Positions 1 to 5,148 of a DNA stretch of 13,485 nt are shown piece by piece; positions within the stretch are counted from its first letter, which is position 1; each line of letters begins with the position of its first letter. The DNA is taken from NCBI GenBank assembly GCA_020058565.1, contig JAGVDT010000058.1:1-13485 (forward strand), in the 5' to 3' direction. Source of the DNA: Minisyncoccota bacterium. Its GTDB lineage: Bacteria; Patescibacteriota; Minisyncoccia; Phycocordibacterales; UBA2100. Position numbers and translations under genes: made by a program. A model generated the notes under the pieces. The model saw nothing but the letters and a program-made list of their open reading frames with translations, was not told the origin of the DNA and searched no databases.

Positions 1-969
1 ATGGCACGCACGATCGTAGGGATCTTGCGCGGCGGCGCTTCAAGCGAATACGAACATTCGCTAAGAAGCGGTGCCGCGATACTTCAGGCTTTGCCTGAGG
101 ACCGATACGATACCCGCGATATTTTTGTAGATCGTCAGGGGTACTGGCATTCACGCGGCATGCCCGCGGACCCCGCACGCGCATTTTCGCAGGTTGATGT
201 AGTTTTCAATGCGCTGCACGGTGGAGCAGGAGAGGATGGCACGATACAAAGAATTCTCGATCGCGCGGGGATTCCCTATGCCGGTTCGCGAGTGATCGCA
301 TCAAACGCGTCTTTCAACAAAATTCTCGCGCGCGAACTACTGCGACGCTCTGGCGTGCGAATACCACGCGGCATCAGCTTTGGCCTACGCGATGGCACCA
401 CCGGCGAAATGGCGGCGCAGGCGTTTACTTTGATGCCGCCGCCGTATGTGGTGAAGCCGCCCATGGAAGGTTCCTCGACGGGCATAGTGATTGCTGAGAC
501 CATCATCGAACTTCCCGATGCGCTTGGAGATGTATTGGATGCGTATGGAAAAGCGCTCGTAGAAGAATTTGTTCTTGGTGAAGAGGTAAGTGCGGGAGTC
601 ATAGAAAACTTTCGCAGCGAACCCCTGTATGTGCTGCCGCCGGCGCACATCGTGCTGCCGGACAGCGCACGGTATCTGCACCGAGATGTGCTGAGCGAAG
701 CTTCGCATCGATACGTGGTGCCCAGCAATTTTTCGCACGAACAAAAAAGGCAAATCGCAGACATGGCGCGCGCTGCGCACCGTGCGCTCGGCATGACGCA
801 CTATTCGAATATAGACATGAAGCTGACGCGCCAGGGACCGGTCGTGCTCGAGACAAACGCCTCACCACATCTGCATGAGAAGTCGCCATTTCACCACATG
901 CTTCACTCCGTGGGCTCATCCATACGCGATTTTGCCGAACACACAATCGCGCTTGCACAGCAACGTTAA
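1..969 (+). CDS. ddl: D-alanine-D-alanine ligase-like ATP-grasp enzyme
   Basis: Predicted to join two D-amino acids with ATP in the cytoplasm, supplying the terminal dipeptide of peptidoglycan precursors. The N-terminus has the Ddl pattern LRGGASSEYEHSLRSG. HGGAGEDGTIQ at about residues 73-83 and GIPYAGSR behind it match the family HGxxGEDGxxQ...GIPYxGS signature. VVKPPMEGSSTG (about 149-160) is the ATP-grasp nucleotide loop. NIDMKL and LETN near residues 270-287 supply the Asp, Glu and Asn metal ligands. At 322 aa the length is normal for Ddl. The segment after LETN reads ASPHLHEKSPF, where typical enzymes have a SPGMTxHS-like loop, so the second-substrate site is diverged. The omega-loop YDYxxKY motif is also absent. 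The ATG sits at base 1, so an upstream start cannot be excluded. The fold is secure. Strict D-Ala-D-Ala specificity is less certain. Confidence 0.88.
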   Translation: MARTIVGILRGGASSEYEHSLRSGAAILQALPEDRYDTRDIFVDRQGYWHSRGMPADPARAFSQVDVVFNALHGGAGEDGTIQRILDRAGIPYAGSRVIASNASFNKILARELLRRSGVRIPRGISFGLRDGTTGEMAAQAFTLMPPPYVVKPPMEGSSTGIVIAETIIELPDALGDVLDAYGKALVEEFVLGEEVSAGVIENFRSEPLYVLPPAHIVLPDSARYLHRDVLSEASHRYVVPSNFSHEQKRQIADMARAAHRALGMTHYSNIDMKLTRQGPVVLETNASPHLHEKSPFHHMLHSVGSSIRDFAEHTIALAQQR

Positions 970-1122
970 AAAAACTTACCCTGTCAGCAAAAGCGGACGG
1001 GGTTAGAGGCTACGACGACGCGACAAATTATGAGTCGTCAGTACTTTGCTTGGCTGCCTAAGTTCAGGACGAGTAAGCTCGTGAACTATAAATGTGGCTT
1101 AAATTATAGAATATATAGGCTA

Positions 1123-1150
1123 TTGACAAATCTTCCACATAGTGTATCAT
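1123..1150 (+). promoter_or_regulatory. Strong sigma-70 promoter of the structured RNA
   Basis: A perfect -35 TTGACA (1123-1128), a 16-nt spacer and -10 TATCAT (1145-1150) are seen directly. Transcription should begin near 1157. No plausible protein gene follows before the terminator at 1450, so this promoter most likely drives the non-coding RNA. Confidence 0.7.
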
Positions 1151-1156
1151 GCCTTT

Positions 1157-1475
1157 CAGAAATAACGAGGCGGTTATCGATTCCGGGTCCATACCGGAGT
1201 TGGATCGTCCATCGTGCAGGTAAGCCTTCGGGTGAAACTGTGCGTAAACCCAGTGTCCAAAGATGCGTGGAAAATGTTGTGCACCACGCTGAGGATCACC
1301 TGCCAAAGCGCAGGACTGGAAATACTTGGCAAGTCTCCGAGCCGTCCAAAGGCAAAGAGGTTTGACCCAGGCGTTCGCTAATAAGCGGACGGGTTTGTGG
1401 ATAGAGCGAGAGCCGTCGCCCTATTACACACCTATTATATTCAAACAACCACAGCCGCCTTAACAGGCGGCTGTG
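1157..1475 (+). ncRNA. Stand-alone structured RNA, possibly a divergent RNase P RNA
   Basis: A transcription unit bounded by a strong promoter (-35/-10 at 1123-1150) and an intrinsic terminator at 1450-1475, with no convincing protein inside. Several helices can be drawn by eye: 1162-1166 with 1173-1177; a nested hairpin around CCGG/CCGG at about 1178-1207; GCAGGT (1216-1221) with ACCTGC (1298-1303); GCGTGG (1265-1270) with CCACGC (1284-1289). Parts resemble bacterial RNase P RNA: TTCCGGGTCCATA near 1181-1193 recalls the P4 segment, and GGTAAG...GGGTGAAA..GTGCG..TAA at 1219-1247 recalls the region around P11/P12. However, the near-invariant ACAGAA-type 3' core was not found and the spacing between the matches is too short. 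The RNA gene is well supported, its identity is not. The mature 3' end may lie near 1395-1440, before the terminator. Confidence 0.5.
1450..1475. terminator. Intrinsic terminator, probably bidirectional
   Basis: A perfect 10-bp GC-rich stem, CACAGCCGCC with GGCGGCTGTG, and a 6-nt loop TTAACA. On the plus strand it is followed by CTCGTTTATT. On the minus strand it is followed by GTTGTTTG. It lies between the plus-strand RNA unit and the minus-strand tRNA and could end both transcripts. Confidence 0.75.
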
Positions 1476-1511
1476 CTCGTTTATTACTCTATAGAGAGTA
1501 AGAAATATTTG

Positions 1512-1583
1512 TGGACCAGTGGGGGATCGAACCCCAGACCTCCTCATTGCAAATGAGGCATTCTACCACTGAACTACTGGCCC
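1512..1583 (-). tRNA. tRNA-Ala (anticodon UGC)
   Basis: The minus strand folds into a full cloverleaf of 72 nt including the discriminator. The acceptor stem GGGCCAG/CTGGTCC contains one G-U pair. The D-arm is GTTC/GAAT. The anticodon stem CCTCA/TGAGG encloses loop TTTGCAA with anticodon TGC. The T-arm TGGGG/CCCCA encloses TTCGATC. The discriminator is A. CCA is not encoded (the next bases are CAAATA), so it must be added after transcription. Confidence 0.96.
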
Positions 1584-1587
1584 TTAA

Positions 1588-1647
1588 AACTTTTGCCTCG
1601 CAAAAGTTCGGGCGAACCCTGCCCGAGGGCAAGGTTATAGCCTTGCC
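1588..1647 (-). repeat. Three contiguous hairpins in the tRNA-Ala leader
   Basis: Three perfect inverted repeats lie almost back to back: 1588-1608 (8-bp arms AACTTTTG/CAAAAGTT), 1609-1625 (5-bp arms CGGGC/GCCCG) and 1628-1647 (7-bp arms GGCAAGG/CCTTGCC). The gaps between them are 0 and 2 nt. They fill the stretch between the predicted tRNA start site and the mature tRNA 5' end (1583). Confidence 0.7.
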
Positions 1648-1652
1648 GCCTA

Positions 1653-1681
1653 ACAATACAATTATTTTAGTCATTTTTCAA
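1653..1681 (-). promoter_or_regulatory. Promoter of tRNA-Ala
   Basis: On the minus strand, -35 TTGAAA (1681-1676), a 17-nt spacer and -10 TATTGT (1658-1653). Transcription would start near 1646, giving a leader of about 60 nt before the tRNA. Confidence 0.5.
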
Positions 1682-1712
1682 CGCTCAGTATTTTCGTACC
1701 CGTAGATCCCTA

Positions 1713-1756
1713 AAATGTCGCATAGAAGTGACAGCTGTCACATCTATGCGACATTT
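1713..1756. repeat. 44-bp near-perfect palindrome
   Basis: Two 22-nt arms with no loop, centred at 1734/1735. 21 of 22 pairs match, the only mismatch being A1727 opposite A1742. The core GTGACAGCTGTCAC is a perfect 14-bp palindrome. The outer arms are AAATGTCGCATAGA and its complement. It sits between two divergent promoters, that of tRNA-Ala (-35 at 1676-1681) and that of the gene at 1823 (-35 at 1787-1792). Confidence 0.9.
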
Positions 1757-1786
1757 GTACGCACAATAGTGCGCATAACATGGCTC

Positions 1787-1814
1787 TTGGATGACCTATC
1801 AGGTTAGTGATACT
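1787..1814 (+). promoter_or_regulatory. Promoter of the unknown two-TM gene
   Basis: -35 TTGGAT (1787-1792), a 16-nt spacer and -10 GATACT (1809-1814). The ATG lies only 8 nt past the -10, so the transcript would be essentially leaderless. Confidence 0.5.
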
Positions 1815-1822
1815 GTGCCCGC

Positions 1823-2509
1823 ATGAAGGGCTTCAGGCCGGTTTATGGTGTGTACTTGATGATTCTGACCGCGTCGTTTGGACTTGTCTGGATGCTCCCA
1901 GCAGATGACATTTTTAGAAGTATCGCTTCATTTCCCGGTAGCGCTGCTCTTTTTGGTATTTTGTACCAGGTATGGAGAGACCAGCGGGCGCATGAGAGGC
2001 AGCTAGAGCTTCAAGATAGGCAACAGGATTTTGCATTAGGCACCGCCTCTCACATGGCAACAGTCGCATACAACAAGCATGTGGAGTTTTGTGAGGAATA
2101 TTTACAGGAGGTTCTCACCGTGTTTGAAACGTTAAACGCTCACGGCGCCACTAGGGAGGCGGCAGAACTTGGTGGCTCGTTAGTTAGATTGAGATTGCGA
2201 CATGCTGCGTGGTTGACCAGTGAGATAGAAGAAAATCTGAAACCATTCGAAACGGCTCTAATTTCAATGGGCGCGAAAAATTATGCACTAGAAGATCAGC
2301 TCGTCGGAGAACACAGAACAAAAATTGTTGATGAGATATACGAGTATTTTAGATTGCTTATGGGTGTTGGTGACCCGGACGCGTCGACTGTTCGCATAGC
2401 GCGTGAAGATGTTATAGAAGAATTGCGAACGATATTGGGAATAAACGCGCTGACGACGCTCAGGCACGAAACTGTCGGACTGGCGATAAAAAGACTTCGG
2501 CAAAATTAA
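1823..2509 (+). CDS. Accessory membrane protein of unknown function, two N-terminal TM helices
   Basis: 228 aa. Two hydrophobic segments at about residues 7-25 and 31-47 would place a short hairpin in the membrane. A long, charged, helical cytoplasmic domain follows. Its first part, about residues 50-70, is rich in Arg, Gln and Glu (RDQRAHERQLELQDRQQD) and likely forms a coiled coil. A later block is ASHMATVAYNKHVEFCEEYLQEV. I recall similar unnamed hypothetical proteins scattered in many bacteria but cannot assign a function. Base composition looks lower in GC than the flanking housekeeping genes. With the tRNA and palindrome upstream, this suggests an accessory, possibly transferred gene. 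The start is supported by a -10 element 8 nt upstream. The sigma-factor ORF begins 23 nt after its stop, so the two could be co-transcribed. Confidence 0.8.
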   Translation: MKGFRPVYGVYLMILTASFGLVWMLPADDIFRSIASFPGSAALFGILYQVWRDQRAHERQLELQDRQQDFALGTASHMATVAYNKHVEFCEEYLQEVLTVFETLNAHGATREAAELGGSLVRLRLRHAAWLTSEIEENLKPFETALISMGAKNYALEDQLVGEHRTKIVDEIYEYFRLLMGVGDPDASTVRIAREDVIEELRTILGINALTTLRHETVGLAIKRLRQN

Positions 2510-2532
2510 GCACTTGGACGATAAGGGGATCA

Positions 2533-3213
2533 GTGACAAAGTTGCAATTGTTACCAAGCCATCTAAAGAGCGTATTTATAGATATGCGCTCTCCGACAGC
2601 TACCTTCGAACCCTTCAGGATGGCGGATTTCACCCCGTTAGCCGAAAATGGTAGGCTTAATCCCTATATGCTTGAAGGCCGCAACAGGCCCTCGGCGAAA
2701 GCCGTGGCTCTCGAAAAGGAATTTCTGGTGGCGTTTGATGAGCATTCAGACGCACTCTTTCGGCACTGCCTTATCCGCGTGCGAGATCGCGAGCAGGCTA
2801 AGGACGTCGTGGCAGAGACCTTCACCAGGACCTGGGACTATTTGGCACAGGGTAAAAAAGTAGAGCATCTTCGCGCTTTTCTCTACAGAGTTGCCAACAA
2901 CCTCATAGTCGACCAATCTCGCCGCAAACGTTCGAGTTCGCTCGACACGATGATCGACGAGGACGGTTTTGAGGTGCTGGATGAGTCAGTGCAGAACCCT
3001 GCCGACATTCCGGATGCTCGCGCCGCTCTGCTGCTCCTCAAAAAGCTGGACACTCTCTATCGGCAGGTGATCACCATGCGCTTTATGGACGGACTTTCAC
3101 CTAAGGAAATCGCACAGGTACTCGAGGTATCGGAAAACGTCGTTTCCGTTCGGCTTCATAGGGCAATGGAACGTCTCCGGGAGATGGCACACAAAGAGCC
3201 CCCAGGCACTTGA
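2533..3213 (+). CDS. ECF-like sigma-70 family RNA polymerase sigma factor
   Basis: Directs RNA polymerase to a dedicated promoter set. Sigma region 2 spans about residues 64-131 (FDEHSDALFRHCLIRV, then DREQAKDVVAETFTRTWDYL and HLRAFLYRVANNLIVDQSRR). Region 4 spans about 162-217 (YRQVITMRFMDGLSPKEIAQ, then ENVVSVRLHRAMERLR). Regions 1.2 and 3 are missing, as in ECF sigmas. The GTG start at 2533 has an AAGGGG ribosome-binding-like stretch 5-10 nt upstream. In-frame ATGs at 2584, 2620 and 2668 are alternatives, and 2584 has TATTTA shortly before it. The first 50 or so residues are poorly conserved and may not be translated. A DUF5667 membrane protein lies about 0.8 kb downstream, and such pairings suggest membrane control of the sigma, although the RRM gene intervenes. 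Confidence 0.88.
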   Translation: MTKLQLLPSHLKSVFIDMRSPTATFEPFRMADFTPLAENGRLNPYMLEGRNRPSAKAVALEKEFLVAFDEHSDALFRHCLIRVRDREQAKDVVAETFTRTWDYLAQGKKVEHLRAFLYRVANNLIVDQSRRKRSSSLDTMIDEDGFEVLDESVQNPADIPDARAALLLLKKLDTLYRQVITMRFMDGLSPKEIAQVLEVSENVVSVRLHRAMERLREMAHKEPPGT

Positions 3214-3238
3214 TACAATAGCTAAAAGGGTGTACAAT
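3210..3238 (+). promoter_or_regulatory. Promoter of the RRM gene
   Basis: -35 TTGATA (3210-3215, overlapping the sigma-factor stop), a 17-nt spacer and -10 TACAAT (3233-3238). The start site is predicted near 3245, giving the RRM gene a 5' UTR of about 90 nt, unusually long for this window. Confidence 0.65.
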
Positions 3239-3251
3239 GCCTTTAATGTAA

Positions 3252-3335
3252 GTGTTCCAAGTGCGGCGTCTATCTGATAGATTGGCAAGGCAGGGGACGG
3301 TTGGTTTACATTGTTAAAAAAACAATTTGGAACAC
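3252..3335 (+). promoter_or_regulatory. 5' UTR with inverted repeat abutting the RRM start codon
   Basis: GTGTTCCAA (3252-3260) is an exact inverted repeat of TTGGAACAC (3327-3335), which ends one base before the RRM ATG. A small internal repeat, ATTGTT/AACAAT, lies at about 3310-3325. Pairing would close a roughly 66-nt loop and bury the initiation region. No Shine-Dalgarno sequence is visible. Control by RNA structure, for example by temperature or by the protein itself, is inference. Confidence 0.5.
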
Positions 3336-3336
3336 A

Positions 3337-3690
3337 ATGGCAAAGAAACTCTATGTCGGTGGGTTGCCTTACGCAACTACTGACGTTGAATTGAAAGACG
3401 CATTCGCGCAAGCGGGCAGCGTCGCTTCTGCTACTGTCATCATGGACCGCATGACGGGCCGCTCGAAAGGGTTTGGTTTCGTCGAGATGTCTACCGACGA
3501 GGAGGCACAGGCGGCTATGGAGATGTGGAACGGAAAGGAATTCGGCGGCCGTACTCTTACGGTCAATGAAGCTCGTCCGATGGAAGAGCGCCCACGTGGT
3601 GGAGGCGGCGGTGGATACCGCGGCGGAAACGATCGTGGTGGCTACGGCGGCGGCGGTCGTGGAAACGGCGGCGGCGGCGGACGGTGGTAA
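3337..3690 (+). CDS. RRM-domain RNA-binding protein with glycine-rich tail
   Basis: 117 aa. One RNA recognition motif covers about residues 3-81. RNP2 is LYVGGL (5-10) and RNP1 is KGFGFVEM (44-51), with the aromatic residues that stack on RNA in place. The tail (about 85-117) is Gly/Arg/Asn/Tyr-rich with RGG-type repeats, as in cold-induced bacterial RNA-binding proteins, and is probably disordered. The protein likely binds single-stranded RNA in the cytoplasm as a chaperone-like factor. I chose ATG 3337 because the domain starts immediately after it. An upstream in-frame TTG at 3301 would add an unconserved 12-residue extension and would disrupt the 5' UTR structure. The gene has its own promoter (3210-3238) and terminator (3809-3834). 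Confidence 0.93.
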   Translation: MAKKLYVGGLPYATTDVELKDAFAQAGSVASATVIMDRMTGRSKGFGFVEMSTDEEAQAAMEMWNGKEFGGRTLTVNEARPMEERPRGGGGGGYRGGNDRGGYGGGGRGNGGGGGRW

Positions 3691-3704
3691 GGGAGGAAAT
3701 CGCG

Positions 3705-3803
3705 TAGCGATTACCGAACACTTATGCACGAGCCTTAGTCTCGGGCACAGGGAGTCAGCTAGCGATTTCCGAACTCTTATGCACGAGCCTTTAGGCTCGG
3801 GCA
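3705..3803 (+). repeat. Tandem pair of about 43-nt repeats in the RRM 3' UTR
   Basis: Two copies at 3705-3747 and 3760-3803, offset by 55 nt. They share blocks such as CGAAC and CTTATGCACGAGCCT with few differences. Each copy can form a hairpin: CGAG/CTCG in the first and CGAGCC/GGCTCG in the second. The differences fall mainly in the loops or alter stem length. They lie between the RRM stop codon and its terminator and so would be in the mRNA 3' UTR. Confidence 0.85.
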
Positions 3804-3808
3804 AGCAG

Positions 3809-3834
3809 AAAACACTCCCGAAAGGGAGTGTTTT
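3809..3834 (+). terminator. Intrinsic terminator of the RRM gene
   Basis: A perfect 11-bp stem, AAAACACTCCC with GGGAGTGTTTT, closed by a GAAA tetraloop. The terminal T tract forms part of the 3' arm. Confidence 0.85.
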
Positions 3835-3982
3835 CGCGTCGCATTCCACGTCCGCCATGCCACGAGAGCGCTTGCGGGCACAGCGTGGCGCCCCCTTCTC
3901 ATTTCGTGTAATCTTTTAGTCACGCCTGCGTCCTACCAGTAACGGCTGTGTTAGCCGCGTGCGAGGCGCAATCTGATAGCGA

Positions 3983-3999
3983 CCGATATCGGCTACAAT
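3983..3999 (+). promoter_or_regulatory. Palindromic operator abutting the -10 of the DUF5667 gene
   Basis: A perfect 10-bp palindrome, CCGATATCGG (3983-3992), sits in the promoter spacer directly before -10 TACAAT (3994-3999). A regulator bound there would block polymerase. The stretch 3835-3982 upstream contains no recognisable gene, only short stems such as GCCACG/CGTGGC (3859-3864, 3884-3889). Confidence 0.45.
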
Positions 4000-4007
4000 G
4001 GTATGGC

Positions 4008-4037
4008 ATGTCTAGATTGCGCATAGGCGAGATATGA
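4008..4037 (+). CDS. Possible 9-codon upstream ORF
   Basis: ATG at 4008 lies 8 nt past the -10 TACAAT and opens a frame coding MSRLRIGEI. Its TGA (4035-4037) overlaps the ATG at 4034 of the next gene in an ATGA arrangement. This is the geometry of translational coupling: a leaderless start on the uORF could feed ribosomes to the DUF5667 gene. It may be a coincidence of a very short frame. Confidence 0.35.
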   Translation: MSRLRIGEI

Positions 4038-5092
4038 TGAACGACATAGAAAACAAATTCAGAGCGCTTAAGGGTGTGACGCTTTCTGAGCGCGAAAAAT
4101 CAAACATGCGCAGCTCACTCATGCGCTACATGCATGCCAATCCGGCTGCCGCAGCGCAGGGCTCGTATTTTTCTGGTGTGGGCACCCGGCTCGCGGGCGC
4201 TTTCGGCGCACGCATTTTTACCGGGAACCCGGCGTTTGCAGCCTGCGTCTTGGTTTTGATGATCGGGTTCGGCACGTCCTATGCAGCAGAAAGCGCACTG
4301 CCGGGGCATCCGCTCTATGCTATCAAAACTCGCATCAACGAACCCATTCAAGGCGCTTTTGCGGTGAGTCCGGTCGCACAAACGCAGTGGAACGCGGAAC
4401 TCGCCTTCAGGAGGCTTTTGGAGGCGGAGGAGCTTGCAGCGACGGACAAGCTCAGCGTGGTCGCGTCGGCAGACATCGAAGAGGGGCTCGAATTGGCTCT
4501 GTCTCGTTTTGATACGAGCGTTACGCTGCTCGAGGCAGCCGACGATATCGAGGCGACGAACGCACAGTCCGATCTGGAGGCGACCCTCAATGCCCATGAA
4601 GTTGTACTCACCGCCTTGCCTACCCAAAAAAACAGCGAGACCGCGAGAATAGCGGCATTGGTTCAGGATCACGCCGCCAAAATAAATAAAAAGCGCGTGC
4701 ACACGGAAGCGCTTTTGACCGCAACCGACACGCCACAAGTCAAAGAAGCGGCGCTCAAGCGCAAAAAATCCGCGCAAGACGCTGTCGGCTCAGTCCAACA
4801 GCTGGGAGGCAAAAATTCGGACAGGACAACAGCTTCCTCCACAAGAAAGATCGCTTCTGAAGCAAACAACGATATAAAAGCCGGCGATGACGAAGCGCAA
4901 GAAGGGCGCTGGGGCAAAGCATTTGGCGCTTTTCAGGACGCGGTCAGAAAAGCCAAGGAGACTAAGAGCAGCGTGGAAGCGCGCGACTGGCTCAAGAGCC
5001 GATTCGGCATAGTGCTCGAGGGAGTGGCGACGACGAGCGCTACTTCGACGTTTAAAAACAAAGTCATCGAAGAAGTAAAGGAAGACGACTAG
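4034..5092 (+). CDS. DUF5667-type single-pass membrane protein, possible anti-sigma partner
   Basis: 352 aa. The N-terminal segment (1-35) has LSEREKSNMRSSLMRYM, a helical pattern like that at the start of such proteins in Patescibacteria. One TM helix lies at about 66-84. It is followed by AAESALPGHPLYAIKTRINEPIQ (84-106), the hallmark of DUF5667, and then helical, Ala/Glu-rich extracytoplasmic repeats to the C-terminus. The family has no known enzymatic role. The topology (short cytoplasmic N-terminus, one TM, large outside domain) and the nearby ECF-like sigma factor suggest an anti-sigma or sensor role, which is inference. ATG 4034 and 4037 are adjacent candidates. The first overlaps the uORF stop. 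Confidence 0.8.
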   Translation: MMNDIENKFRALKGVTLSEREKSNMRSSLMRYMHANPAAAAQGSYFSGVGTRLAGAFGARIFTGNPAFAACVLVLMIGFGTSYAAESALPGHPLYAIKTRINEPIQGAFAVSPVAQTQWNAELAFRRLLEAEELAATDKLSVVASADIEEGLELALSRFDTSVTLLEAADDIEATNAQSDLEATLNAHEVVLTALPTQKNSETARIAALVQDHAAKINKKRVHTEALLTATDTPQVKEAALKRKKSAQDAVGSVQQLGGKNSDRTTASSTRKIASEANNDIKAGDDEAQEGRWGKAFGAFQDAVRKAKETKSSVEARDWLKSRFGIVLEGVATTSATSTFKNKVIEEVKEDD

Positions 5093-5148
5093 CGTGCTAT
5101 CCACACCGCGCCCGGATTTTTTCCCGCTGAGCAAGGCATACTGTCTGC

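Noticed and set aside
1024..1064. tmRNA-like tag: GGGGTTAGAGGCTACGACG at 999-1017, then a frame ending LAA-stop at about 1063
   Set aside because: The 5' motif and the tag end look suggestive, but the pseudoknot spacing between them is missing. No TTCRANT arm or CCA-type 3' acceptor pairs with the 5' end, and the strong promoter at 1123 splits the region.
1030..1365. 111-aa open frame on the plus strand
   Set aside because: No family resemblance, no ribosome site, and it runs across the promoter and the structured RNA. Its composition does not look coding.
3097..3858. 253-aa open frame on the minus strand opposite the RRM gene
   Set aside because: It overlaps the sigma and RRM genes and their control regions. 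Its low-complexity stretch is the complement of the Gly-rich RRM tail.
5097..5105. DnaA-box-like CTATCCACA, with similar partial matches at about 1394 and 12522
   Set aside because: These are isolated, imperfect sites with no clustering or AT-rich unwinding region, so there is no support for an origin.
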